DNA of 25,337 bases from an uncultured Acetatifactor sp. Lineage in GTDB: Bacteria; Bacillota; Clostridia; Lachnospirales; Lachnospiraceae. Within the stretch, counting starts at the first letter, position 1; the number at the start of each line of letters is the position of its first letter. The DNA is taken from positions 1-25,337 of the forward strand of contig CAKRRU010000025.1 in assembly GCA_934394515.1 (NCBI GenBank), in the 5' to 3' direction. Positions 15,630 to 23,317 of this stretch are shown here, in pieces. The translations under genes were made by a program, and so were the position numbers. The notes under the pieces were generated by a model. It was given only the letters and a program-made list of their open reading frames with translations. It had not been told where the DNA came from and made no database searches.

Positions 15630-16547
15630 CTATTCGCCCATCTCGATGTCTTTCGGATTATATCCAAAATTCTTCAATAAAATATCGCTGTCTCTCCAGT
15701 CCTTTTTCACCTTTACCCAGAGCTGCAGATTGACCTTCATCTCCAGCATATCTTCGATCTCCGGGCGTGCCTGGGAACCGATTTTTTTCAGCATCTGTCC
15801 GCCCTTTCCGATGATGATACCCTTGTGGGAATCTCTCTCACAGATAATGGTGGCTTCGATGTCACAGATCCTGCCGCGCTCCTTCATACTCTCTACCGTC
15901 ACTGCGATACCGTGAGGGATCTCCTCTGAGAGCAGACGCAGTGCCTTTTCGCGGATCAGTTCCGCCACGATCTGACGCATGGGCTGATCGGTGATCGTAT
16001 CCTCATCATAAAATGCCGGACCGTAAGGCAGATATTTTAAAATACACTGGATCAGTACATCCGTGTTGTCACCCTTCAGGGCAGATACCGGAACAATTTC
16101 CTGAAAATCCAGTTCCTTGCGATAGGTGTCAATAAAAGCCAGAATATCATCTTTTTTCACAGTATCTGTCTTGTTGATCACCAGGATCACCGGCGTTTTT
16201 GTCTTTTTTAACTGTTCGATAATATGACGTTCTCCGGCACCGATGAAGTTCGTCGGCTCCACGAGCCACAGGATCACATCCACATCGTTTAATGTGTGCT
16301 CCGCCACGTTTACCATGTAGTCGCCCAGCTTGTTTTTCGCCTTGTGAATACCGGGAGTATCCAGGAAGACGATCTGACCTTCCTCCAGGGTCAGCACAGT
16401 CTGGATGCGGTTGCGGGTAGTCTGGGGCTTGTTGGATGTAATTGCAATCTTCTGTCCGATCAGACGGTTCATCAGGGTGGATTTTCCTACATTGGGGCGT
16501 CCGATCAGTGTGGCAAAGCCGGATTTATATGCCGGATTTTCGTTCAT
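15630..16547 (-). CDS. era: GTPase Era
   Basis: Era is an essential GTPase that binds the 3' end of 16S rRNA and checks small-subunit assembly. The 305-residue protein has P-loop G16-RPNVGKS, switch II D63-TPG66, N125-KTD128, S155-A-L, and a C-terminal KH domain with G247-KGG250. Length is normal for the family. ATG has AGGAG 8 bases upstream. Gene order era, yqzL-like, recO, glycyl-tRNA synthetase is conserved in Bacillota. It is notable that its partner site on 16S rRNA is close to where bS21 binds, and rpsU in this window is broken. Confidence 0.97.
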   Translation of the reverse strand: MNENPAYKSGFATLIGRPNVGKSTLMNRLIGQKIAITSNKPQTTRNRIQTVLTLEEGQIVFLDTPGIHKAKNKLGDYMVNVAEHTLNDVDVILWLVEPTNFIGAGERHIIEQLKKTKTPVILVINKTDTVKKDDILAFIDTYRKELDFQEIVPVSALKGDNTDVLIQCILKYLPYGPAFYDEDTITDQPMRQIVAELIREKALRLLSEEIPHGIAVTVESMKERGRICDIEATIICERDSHKGIIIGKGGQMLKKIGSQARPEIEDMLEMKVNLQLWVKVKKDWRDSDILLKNFGYNPKDIEMGE

Positions 16548-16576
16548 TTTTATTTCTCCTGTTCTTGTAATTGTTG

Positions 16577-16594
16577 CTGACAGGTTTCTGTCAG
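16577..16594 (-). repeat. Perfect inverted repeat across the stop codon of the DUF4349 gene
   Basis: CTGACAG-AAAC-CTGTCAG, a 7-bp stem with a 4-base loop, includes the stop codon of the lipoprotein gene. It has no T run, so it is more likely an mRNA processing or stability structure, or weak attenuation, between the lipoprotein gene and era than a full terminator. Confidence 0.5.
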
Positions 16595-17658
16595 TTACCG
16601 GTCTGGCAGTCGGTGGTTGCTGCCGTTTCCTGCAAAGTTTTCTGCATTTTTGCTTCCTCTTCGGCGAATTTTTTCTGTTCCTCCGCCCGGATCCGTTTCG
16701 TGCGCTTTTTGATTTTTTTCAGAATCAGAATCAAAATCAAAATCACAACCGCCCAGAGCACCAGATACGGGATATGGATCACGAACCAGATTCCGGCCTC
16801 CTTCAGACCTTCTCCGATGTTCTTCAGGCTGTCTGCAAAACCGGTAGAGATCCGCTCCCAGACAGTCTCTTCCTCTACCGGAGTATATACCTCTACTTCG
16901 TTGATGTAAAGATATACGGTGCTGTAATCTACCTGATTGTCATAGCTGCGAAGCTGGGATTCCATGCTTTCCAGCTGGTATCTGACATCTGACAGACGTT
17001 GTTCAATAGTGATGATATCCTCAACATTCTCTGCCTGCTCCAACAGTTGTAACAGTCTCTCCTGCTCCGTCTGTAAAGCATCTCTGTGACTCTGCAGATC
17101 TACGTAAGTCAGTGTCACATCCTGCACATTTTCCGAGCGGCTTGTCACATTGCCGATACCGGATACCGTGTCCAGGAAGTCATCCAGCTTGTTCTTCGGA
17201 ATCCGGATGGTCAGATTGGCATTTCTCGTAGAGCGATAACTATTGTACATGCTGCCGTTATAAGCATCCAGACTTTCTATGTATCCGCCAAGCTCGGTCA
17301 CCTTATTTTCCACGGATGCAAGCAGCTTATCGTACTCTCTGGTCTCCACATCCATATTCACGGTCTTGATCAGCTTCCGGTCTACGCTTACCGCACCGGC
17401 AGCGCTTTCCTCGGAGACTGTAGTATCCGGGGAAGCTTTTTCCTCCGTATATTCGCTACCGGACGTGTCAAAGCCGCTGTCGTAGTAGGACTGTGCGGTT
17501 GCCGCACTTGTCTCATCGCCCACAACGAAATCCGCATCCATGAGATTGCTGACCCCGTACCGGCTGTCCGAACTGCTTCCGCACGCAGTTAAGGTCAGTA
17601 CCATTCCGGCGGTGAGCAGTCCTGTCATCAGTTTTGTAGATAATTTACGCTTTTTCAT
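16591..17658 (-). CDS. DUF4349 lipoprotein with coiled coil and C-terminal membrane helix
   Basis: The 355-residue protein starts MKKRKLSTKLMTGLLTAGMV and has a lipobox L-T-A-C26, followed by a low-complexity Ser/Asp/Glu linker (27-95), then the DUF4349 core (about 97-265): RKLIKTVNMDVETREYDKL, a GGYIES strand, NLTIRIPKNKLDDFL, and a long coiled coil with SHRDALQTEQERLLQLLEQA. A membrane helix (about 300-325) is followed by a very basic cytoplasmic tail. It would be tethered at both ends, lipid outside and helix near the C-terminus. Function of DUF4349 is not established. The frame is open 14 codons upstream, but GGAGGGG directly before the ATG at 17658 decides the start. It precedes era by 43 bases. 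Confidence 0.85.
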   Translation of the reverse strand: MKKRKLSTKLMTGLLTAGMVLTLTACGSSSDSRYGVSNLMDADFVVGDETSAATAQSYYDSGFDTSGSEYTEEKASPDTTVSEESAAGAVSVDRKLIKTVNMDVETREYDKLLASVENKVTELGGYIESLDAYNGSMYNSYRSTRNANLTIRIPKNKLDDFLDTVSGIGNVTSRSENVQDVTLTYVDLQSHRDALQTEQERLLQLLEQAENVEDIITIEQRLSDVRYQLESMESQLRSYDNQVDYSTVYLYINEVEVYTPVEEETVWERISTGFADSLKNIGEGLKEAGIWFVIHIPYLVLWAVVILILILILKKIKKRTKRIRAEEQKKFAEEEAKMQKTLQETAATTDCQTGN

Positions 17659-17799
17659 AACCCCTCCGTTTCTGTAAATGTACAATAGTCTCTTGCACAA
17701 GACATCTGCAAAGCACCTGTTGACATCTACTGTTAACTTTTTATGTGTACACCTTATAGACGCAATTTTATGGCAAAAAGTTTCAGAATATTAAAGATA

Positions 17800-20718
17800 T
17801 TAAAACAAATTTTCCACTTTCAGGAAGCGTTCCTGCTCTTCTTTTACCTTGGATGCCGTTCCCACGACGCAGAGCAGATCCTCCTGCATAAATGCGCGGA
17901 TCTGTGCGGACAGGGCACGGATATCCTCCAGGGTAGCAGACAACAGTTCGTCACGTTCCCTCTGCAGGGTTGCATCATCCAGTCCGGTCATGTAGGCACT
18001 CAGAGAGTACAAGCCCTTCGCTGCAGGATTCATGGGCACATCCAGATCACTGACCGCACCGATGATATACTGCGTCATGGTACGCTCATCCGCTGTGAAC
18101 TGTGCAATGGCATCTGCCGCTTTTTCGTAAGTTTCAATGGTCTTGCCCAGGTTCGGATCTCTGTAGGAGACAAAATAGCTGTCGCCGGATCTGCCGAAGC
18201 TGCACATGCATCCGTAGGCGCCGCCCTTCACGCGAACATTGACCCACAGATATTCATAGCCCAGCATCACCTTGAGTACACGCAGTGCACCGGTGTATTT
18301 CAGTCCCTTCTTGCGGAAATTACCGGCACGACACACATAGTTGACCTGGCCGGAGGTTAAGAATCCCTCGTTCTTGCGTGAGATTTCCGGGATATACTGT
18401 TCTTTTTCCACAGGATCCGTATAAAGTGCCGCCTTGAAAGCTTCCACCGGAGCATTCAAAAGTGTCACTGCTTTTTCTTCGCCGACGAAATCCACCATCA
18501 GATTTTCAGGGCGGAAGATCATTTTCAGCAAGGTCTGTAAAGTCTCCACCAACACATCTTTTTTCTCATCAAAATGTGCTTCCAGATCTGCAGTCAGACG
18601 ATAGAACGGGATGCCGGAGATCTCCTCGCTCACTGCTCCCGGCACACTGCCGTAAGACATCGCCCTTCCTGCCGCCACGCTGTGTCCGCCGCTCGTCATC
18701 TGCGCCTGCATACGGGATTTGCCCTCTGCCAGGATCTCATACAGTCTCTTCGTATCGGTAAAATCACTGGTCATCACGATCTCGCGCATCAGGTCAATTG
18801 CCTCTGCGATCCGGTCGTAAAATACCTTCGTCTTCAGTTCCAGCGTCAGCGTAAATTTATCAGTATCCTGCAAATCTCCATAGACATTATTCACTGCAGC
18901 CATACCGCCGGTCACCAGATTCATCTCATTATAGAGATCTCCGTATGCATAATGCTCTGTGTTCAAAAGTCCCAGACAGCCCTTCAGGATACCGATATAA
19001 GGGAAATATTTTCCGGGAATCTGATCCAGTCTGAAGATCAGGCGCAGGTATCCGATGCCGTTGGTAAACAGATCATGATACAAAAGTTTGGTATCTCCGA
19101 TGCTACGTACCTCGTTTACCGGAAGATTTGCCTCTTTTTTCATGTCTTCACGCTTTAACAACGGAATTTTCTCCAGGTCTTCCTTCGCGTCTTCACTCTC
19201 CTGAAACGCAGTCAGCTTTGCAAAAGTATCTTTCACCCGTTCCAGTTCTTCCGGGCTCATGGCTTCTTTTACTTTCGCCAGCTTTTCGCGCTGTTTCTGT
19301 TCCTGCTCTTTCAACAGTCCCGGCTTTGGCTGCAGGATTACGATACCGCGATGGGGATTATCCAGCAGATATTTCTGTACCAGGACCTCAAAATATCCGG
19401 TCTTTACTTCTTTCCTGAGTTCCGCAAAAGTCTCGTTGGCCTCGATATGGATAAACGGCAGTTTGTCATCGTACAGCCAGCTGTCCAGTACCTGCAGGCC
19501 GTACATCAGTCCCTTGGGATAGGAACCGAAATCTGCCTCTCTGTATTTGAATTCATAATAGTTGATGCCGGCAAGGAGTGCCTTCTCATCAAAGCCGTCC
19601 TTCACCAGTTTTTCAAAGACTTCCTCCGTTACCTGTAAAAATTCCTGTTCTTTCTCTACGGAAGTGTCCTTTGCCACCACACTGAAATAGGGCTGGCGGA
19701 TACCATTCTCATAAATGCTGTAGACATCTTTGCCCACGCCACGGTCTATCAAAGCCTGTTTCAGGGGTGCACCCGGTGCGGAACACAGGGCATAATCCAG
19801 AATCTGGAATGCAATATAGAGCTTCGGATCCAGGCTGTTGCCCACGCAGAAGTTCTGGGACAGATAGGTATTCTCCTCTTCGTCCTCTCCCTCCCCGATG
19901 GGACAGTCTCTGACAATACGGTTCGGTGCGGTAAATGCAGGCTCTTCCGTCACTTCCGAATCCACTGTGAGTGCATCATAAGCAGACAGATAATGTTCAT
20001 CAAGGAACGTCAATTTCTCCGCCATATCCATATTGCCGTAGAGATAAATATAGCTGTTGGAAGGATGATAGAACTTCCGATGGAAATCAAGGAACTCTTC
20101 GTAGGTCAGCTCCGGGATCACCTCCGGGTCACCGCCGGATTCACAGCCGTAGGTCGTATGAGGATACAGGGAATTCATGATCTCCCGCTCCAGTACATCA
20201 TCCGGCGAAGAGAAAGCACCTTTCATCTCGTTATAAACGACACCGTTGACCTTCAGTTCTTCGTTTTCGCCTTCCAGCTCATAATGCCAGCCTTCCTGAC
20301 GGAAAATGGATTCATTTTTATAAATATTGGGATAAAATACCGCATCCAGATAGACATGCATCAGGTTCTGGAAATCCTTGTCATTGCAGCTTGCCACAGG
20401 GTATACCGTCTTGTCCGGATAAGTCATGGCATTTAAAAAAGTATTCAGGGAACCCTTCACCAGTTCCACAAACGGATCCTTGACCGGGAACTCCTTGGAA
20501 CCGCACAGTACGGAATGCTCCAGAATGTGTGCCACTCCGGTGGAATCCTTCGGTGTGGTGCGGAAGCCGATGTAAAACACCTTGTTCTCATCATCGTTGG
20601 ACACCAGAGCCACTCTGGCACCGGTCTTCTTATGACGGCACAGGTAGGTCACACTGTTGATGTCGGGAATCTCCCGTTTTTCTATGATCTCGTATGTGGT
20701 TAAATCTTCTACTCTCAT
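17800..20718 (-). CDS. M16C zinc metalloprotease (presequence-protease / insulinase family)
   Basis: A 972-residue single-chain protease of two homologous halves that close around peptide substrates and degrade them, like mitochondrial PreP and related bacterial enzymes. The inverted zinc motif is H64-I-L-E67-H68 with third ligand E164 in VVYNEMKG, followed by the typical GAFSSPDDVLEREI. The M16C linker region lies near 450-520, with a helical hairpin rich in Lys/Glu. The second half keeps the substrate-binding Arg/Tyr region (GGAYGCMCSFGRSGDSYFVSY near 835-855). No signal peptide, so it acts in the cytoplasm. GAGG lies 5 bases before the ATG, and the gene begins 12 bases after the preceding gene, so it is in one operon with it. 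No clear terminator follows. Confidence 0.93.
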   Translation of the reverse strand: MRVEDLTTYEIIEKREIPDINSVTYLCRHKKTGARVALVSNDDENKVFYIGFRTTPKDSTGVAHILEHSVLCGSKEFPVKDPFVELVKGSLNTFLNAMTYPDKTVYPVASCNDKDFQNLMHVYLDAVFYPNIYKNESIFRQEGWHYELEGENEELKVNGVVYNEMKGAFSSPDDVLEREIMNSLYPHTTYGCESGGDPEVIPELTYEEFLDFHRKFYHPSNSYIYLYGNMDMAEKLTFLDEHYLSAYDALTVDSEVTEEPAFTAPNRIVRDCPIGEGEDEEENTYLSQNFCVGNSLDPKLYIAFQILDYALCSAPGAPLKQALIDRGVGKDVYSIYENGIRQPYFSVVAKDTSVEKEQEFLQVTEEVFEKLVKDGFDEKALLAGINYYEFKYREADFGSYPKGLMYGLQVLDSWLYDDKLPFIHIEANETFAELRKEVKTGYFEVLVQKYLLDNPHRGIVILQPKPGLLKEQEQKQREKLAKVKEAMSPEELERVKDTFAKLTAFQESEDAKEDLEKIPLLKREDMKKEANLPVNEVRSIGDTKLLYHDLFTNGIGYLRLIFRLDQIPGKYFPYIGILKGCLGLLNTEHYAYGDLYNEMNLVTGGMAAVNNVYGDLQDTDKFTLTLELKTKVFYDRIAEAIDLMREIVMTSDFTDTKRLYEILAEGKSRMQAQMTSGGHSVAAGRAMSYGSVPGAVSEEISGIPFYRLTADLEAHFDEKKDVLVETLQTLLKMIFRPENLMVDFVGEEKAVTLLNAPVEAFKAALYTDPVEKEQYIPEISRKNEGFLTSGQVNYVCRAGNFRKKGLKYTGALRVLKVMLGYEYLWVNVRVKGGAYGCMCSFGRSGDSYFVSYRDPNLGKTIETYEKAADAIAQFTADERTMTQYIIGAVSDLDVPMNPAAKGLYSLSAYMTGLDDATLQRERDELLSATLEDIRALSAQIRAFMQEDLLCVVGTASKVKEEQERFLKVENLF

Positions 20719-20730
20719 TTTTCCTCTTTT

Positions 20731-21156
20731 CTAAAACGCTGCCAGTGCCAGCTTGCTCATGGAGATTTCCTGAATGACAACGCCTTTTGCTTCTTTTTCT
20801 TCCGGAGTCATAGCCACAAGTTCCCGGATATTCAGTTCTTTCGTCACATAGTGCTTTTTCCCTTTGCCGAATAAGCCCTTCTTTTCCTCGATAATATTGA
20901 TCTTCACTCTCGCCTTGATGCGGTCATAGATCTTTACCAGAAAGCTGTCCGGCTGCAGATAATACAGATGGGTCTCCAGGGTATCCTGCGGATCCACCTC
21001 TTTTTCCGCTAAAATATAGCGTTCCACGATCAGGCGGAATTTAAACGCCACCTCGTCCTGATCCAGCAGTTCCGCGAAGGTATATTTCGCGCCGATGTAA
21101 ACCTTTGCCGTATCCTGCAGGCTGTATTTATAACTCTCATAAACTGTTTTTTGCAT
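20731..21156 (-). CDS. Conserved-looking protein of unknown function, overlapping the sigma-like gene
   Basis: I do not recognise this family. The 141-residue protein begins MQKTVYESYKYSLQDTAKVY, is soluble with mixed charge, and has a basic loop EEKKGLFGKGKKHYVTKEL near 93-111 and an amphipathic middle (VAFKFRLIVERYILAEKEV). No cysteine cluster, signal peptide or membrane helix is seen. The frame is open 10 codons further upstream but the ATG at 21156 gives GAGG 12 bases upstream and a 20-base overlap with the sigma-like gene, implying translational coupling. It is followed 12 bases later by the M16C protease. The tight linkage suggests a shared task with the sigma-like protein; this is inference. 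Confidence 0.75.
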   Translation of the reverse strand: MQKTVYESYKYSLQDTAKVYIGAKYTFAELLDQDEVAFKFRLIVERYILAEKEVDPQDTLETHLYYLQPDSFLVKIYDRIKARVKINIIEEKKGLFGKGKKHYVTKELNIRELVAMTPEEKEAKGVVIQEISMSKLALAAF

Positions 21157-21889
21157 TGTTGTCGATGTCCTCAATCTTGAAACCACTCATACGTACCGCA
21201 TCCTCGATCATTTTACGGGACATGCCGGTCTCTTCCATCAGTTCCTCTATGGTCACCTTGCGATTTAATTCTTCTGCCAGTTCTCTTGCCTTGTCAGCCA
21301 CTTTGTTGACTTTATCTTCCACACGCTTGTCGATCTTGCTGTTCTCGGCATGCTCTGCGATATACTCTTCCATGGCATCCATGATCATCTTGCCGAGCAT
21401 ACCTTCCACTTCCTGCGGCTTCTCCAGACTGCCTAACATCGTCACACCAAAGGAAAGCGCAAGATTTCCCTCTCCCACCAGATCTTCCAGCATCACGCCC
21501 TGACCGGCATACAGCTTTGCGATTTCTGCGACATCCGCCAGATGAATCTCGATCAGACGCTGCTGCGCATCCGTCTCGCCTGCCATGGCAGAGATAGCAA
21601 ACGCAAGCTTTTCGCCGTCACTGTAGGTGGGCAATGCTGCCACTTCATCCAGATATTCCTGCAAGTAATCTTTCTCCTCATCTGTCAGGAATTCGTCCGG
21701 ATCCATGGGCTCTCCGATTCCGATCTTATGCTTCAGCAGATAATCAAATACCATCTGCAATTGCTCATTACTCAGGTCAAGTTCTGCAAACGCCTCCTTT
21801 ACCTGTTCCTCGCTGATGCAGTTGCCCTGCTCCTTGGCGGTCTTACGGACCTGCTCGAGGGTCTGGGCGAATAATACTTCTTTATTCAT
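21137..21889 (-). CDS. Degenerate sigma-70 family protein lacking region 4
   Basis: A 250-residue protein that aligns by eye along a primary sigma factor: a region 1.1-like helical domain (about 8-58), region 1.2 (DYLQEYLDEVAALPTYSDGE, 74-93), regions 2.1-2.2 (RLIEIHLADVAEIAKLYAGQ, 111-130, then LEDLVGEGNLAL) which in sigma factors grips the beta-prime clamp, and region 3 (VEDKVNKVADKARELAEELN, 190-209, then TIEELMEETGMSRKMIEDAV). The stretch aligned with regions 2.3-2.4 (about 155-186) has lost the tryptophans and basic residues that melt and read the -10 element and reads MDAMEEYIAEHAENSKI instead. Region 4 is absent. It may bind RNA polymerase without reading promoters. ATG has GGAG 7 bases upstream. 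The next gene overlaps its end by 20 bases. Confidence 0.75.
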   Translation of the reverse strand: MNKEVLFAQTLEQVRKTAKEQGNCISEEQVKEAFAELDLSNEQLQMVFDYLLKHKIGIGEPMDPDEFLTDEEKDYLQEYLDEVAALPTYSDGEKLAFAISAMAGETDAQQRLIEIHLADVAEIAKLYAGQGVMLEDLVGEGNLALSFGVTMLGSLEKPQEVEGMLGKMIMDAMEEYIAEHAENSKIDKRVEDKVNKVADKARELAEELNRKVTIEELMEETGMSRKMIEDAVRMSGFKIEDIDNNAKNSL

Positions 21890-21923
21890 GTGGGGTCTCC
21901 AATCTATTTATTACTAAAATAAC

Positions 21924-22067
21924 CACTTTCTCCGCACTTCGTGCTCTCGAAAGTGTACATCCATTCGCAATCCGGACTATTCGTCCTTCTTGCTCATGTC
22001 TGTTTGATTTGCTAAAAGTCGCATTGCTTTGCCTGCAAGCAGTCACGCACTGCGGCTTTTGCAAATC
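21924..22067. repeat. Cluster of three palindromes in the spacer between rhomboid-like and sigma-like genes
   Basis: Within 21890-22068 are (a) CACTTTC...GAAAGTG (21924-21930 and 21949-21955) enclosing a GCAC-TTC-GTGC hairpin; (b) GGAC-TATTC-GTCC (21974-21986); (c) a 62-base imperfect hairpin (22006-22067) with GATTTGC/GCAAATC outer arms, then AAAAG/CTTTT after a one-base bulge, and GCA/TGC further in. A 60-codon open frame across it on the minus strand looks spurious. The dense, modular palindromes resemble an intergenic repeat element rather than a terminator; no T run follows. It separates two otherwise adjacent genes on the same strand. Confidence 0.55.
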
Positions 22068-22068
22068 T

Positions 22069-22929
22069 TTATTTTACATGTTCATGTGTGAACAAATGGT
22101 ACTGGCAGTATTCGTAGTTGCCGTTGCATTTGGAGCAGAACCGGAACTCCAGGCTCGGATCGTCCTCTTCCGTCCGTCCGCAGACTGCGCATTTATGTCT
22201 GGTGACTTTTGCCCGGCCGGCACTTGCTTTTTTCTCAAACTGTGCCTTGCGGTGCATCTGTTTCGGCGAGATGCGGCTTCTGTGCAGCTGCCAGAAGTAT
22301 AACACAAAGTTCAGTAAAGATGCCACTACCGCGAATTTAGTAAATAAGTTTCCTGCGATCACGGTGTAAATCATCAATACCGCATCCAGGATTCCCATCC
22401 ATTTTACCTTCACCGGGATCACGAACATCAACAGTACCTGCATATCCGGATACGTAGCCGCAAAAGCAAGGAAGATCGACAGGTTGATATAATACGTGCT
22501 GAACGCATAAGAGCCGCTGTAAAATACCAGGGAAGCCGCTTCCGTACTCAGTCCGCCCGTGATCAGATATGCCGCACCCATACACAGAAAGCTTCCGATA
22601 ACCGTAAACAGCATACCGGAAAAGATATACACATTATAGCGATAAGTTCCCCAGGTACGCTCCAGTGTCGTACCCAGACTGTAATAGAAAAACAGCATAA
22701 TGATTGTGAAGATATCCAGACTTTCCGGAGGAACGATCACCCAGGTCACCAGTCTCCAGACTTGTCCGTGCAGGATCCGGTAAGGATCCAGTGTCAGAAA
22801 TCCCAGCAGATTATTGCCGGCTGCTTTTCCCATCAGTTCGATCACATATCCCGCCACATAACACATGATCAGGATCATGGTCAGATTCGGAATGGCATAT
22901 TTGCCGAATTTTTTTTCAAATTTACTCAT
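22069..22929 (-). CDS. Rhomboid-like membrane protein without protease residues, with C-terminal zinc ribbon
   Basis: The 286-residue protein has about six membrane helices and the rhomboid-superfamily fold cues: HGQVWRLVTW with W58-R59 in the first loop and LERTWGTYRYNVYIFSG after helix 2. The catalytic serine motif GxSG expected in helix 4 is replaced by YYINLSIFLAFA, and the histidine of helix 6 is missing, so it is a pseudoprotease comparable in logic to derlins. After a basic linker (215-245) comes a zinc ribbon with C247-x2-C250 and C265-x2-C268, plus C275, H278, H282 and H284, enough for two metals. The ribosome binding site is weak (AGCGAG). It lies upstream of the sigma-like gene, separated by the palindrome cluster, and faces the activase gene across the divergent region. 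Confidence 0.7.
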   Translation of the reverse strand: MSKFEKKFGKYAIPNLTMILIMCYVAGYVIELMGKAAGNNLLGFLTLDPYRILHGQVWRLVTWVIVPPESLDIFTIIMLFFYYSLGTTLERTWGTYRYNVYIFSGMLFTVIGSFLCMGAAYLITGGLSTEAASLVFYSGSYAFSTYYINLSIFLAFAATYPDMQVLLMFVIPVKVKWMGILDAVLMIYTVIAGNLFTKFAVVASLLNFVLYFWQLHRSRISPKQMHRKAQFEKKASAGRAKVTRHKCAVCGRTEEDDPSLEFRFCSKCNGNYEYCQYHLFTHEHVK

Positions 22930-23119
22930 AAATTTATTTCTCGCTTTCTATATATAACTGTTCTGATCCATGAATTCTTCTTTTGAAAGTATGCTCCTGT
23001 TCCGGTTCTTGTATGGTTCCAACAGTTATTTTGTTCTATCGAGATTGTATCATTCCAAAGGAAATAAGTAAACCACACGTTCGAAAGTTTATGGAATTCC
23101 ACTTTTATTTTAGTTTTTC

Positions 23120-23200
23120 TTTACAAAACTTTAACAACACTGTTTCTTCTTTGTTCGTTGCAATATGGCGTTTTTTGTCGTATAATGATAAAAGTTTTGT
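23120..23200. promoter_or_regulatory. Inverted repeats flanking the activase promoter, possible operator
   Basis: ACAAAACTTT (23123-23132) and AAAGTTTTGT (23191-23200) are perfect 10-base inverted copies placed on either side of the -35/-10 core, 58 bases apart. In addition TTTACAA-AACT-TTAACAA (23120-23137) resembles the clostridial Rex redox-repressor operator (TTGTTAA-N4-TTAACAA) with one perfect half and one 4-of-7 half. Both are A/T-rich, so chance is a real possibility. Confidence 0.3.
23158..23186 (+). promoter_or_regulatory. Sigma-A promoter of the activase gene
   Basis: TTGCAA (23158-23163) and a perfect TATAAT (23181-23186) are separated by 17 bases. Transcription would start near 23193, leaving a leader of about 125 bases before the ATG at 23318. 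Confidence 0.8.
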
Positions 23201-23317
23201 TAAGAAAATGTCGCATTAATTAAGAAGATTTGTAACTGTTCAGAGCCATGTAAATTTGCTTTTGGGGCGCATGGATGCTGAATCGTTACGAAGGTTTTAT
23301 CAGGAAGGATGTATCAC

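Larger units (their letters stand above)
22930..23317. other. Divergent intergenic region, 388 bp
   Basis: A/T-rich region between the only two divergent genes in the window. It contains a clear plus-strand promoter (23158-23186), inverted repeats around it (23120-23200), and about 130 bases of leader before the activase ATG. On the minus side I cannot find a convincing promoter for the rhomboid-like gene; TATATA near 22950 lacks a -35. No open frame of credible coding character and no RNA gene was seen. Confidence 0.7.

Noticed and set aside
16700..16760. Short repeat-like run of CAGAATCAGAATCAAAATC type bases
   Set aside because: It is the coding sequence of the ILILILIL membrane helix and the Lys-rich tail of the DUF4349 protein, not a separate repeat element.
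17743..18360. Plus-strand frame preceded by a TTGACA (17720-17725) that looks like a -35 element
   Set aside because: The matching -10 (TATGTG) is poor, the frame is antisense to the M16C protease and its protein has no recognisable character.
21882..22064. 60-codon open frame on the minus strand in the palindrome-rich spacer
   Set aside because: It lies on repeats, has no ribosome binding site and its composition looks like translated non-coding palindrome sequence.
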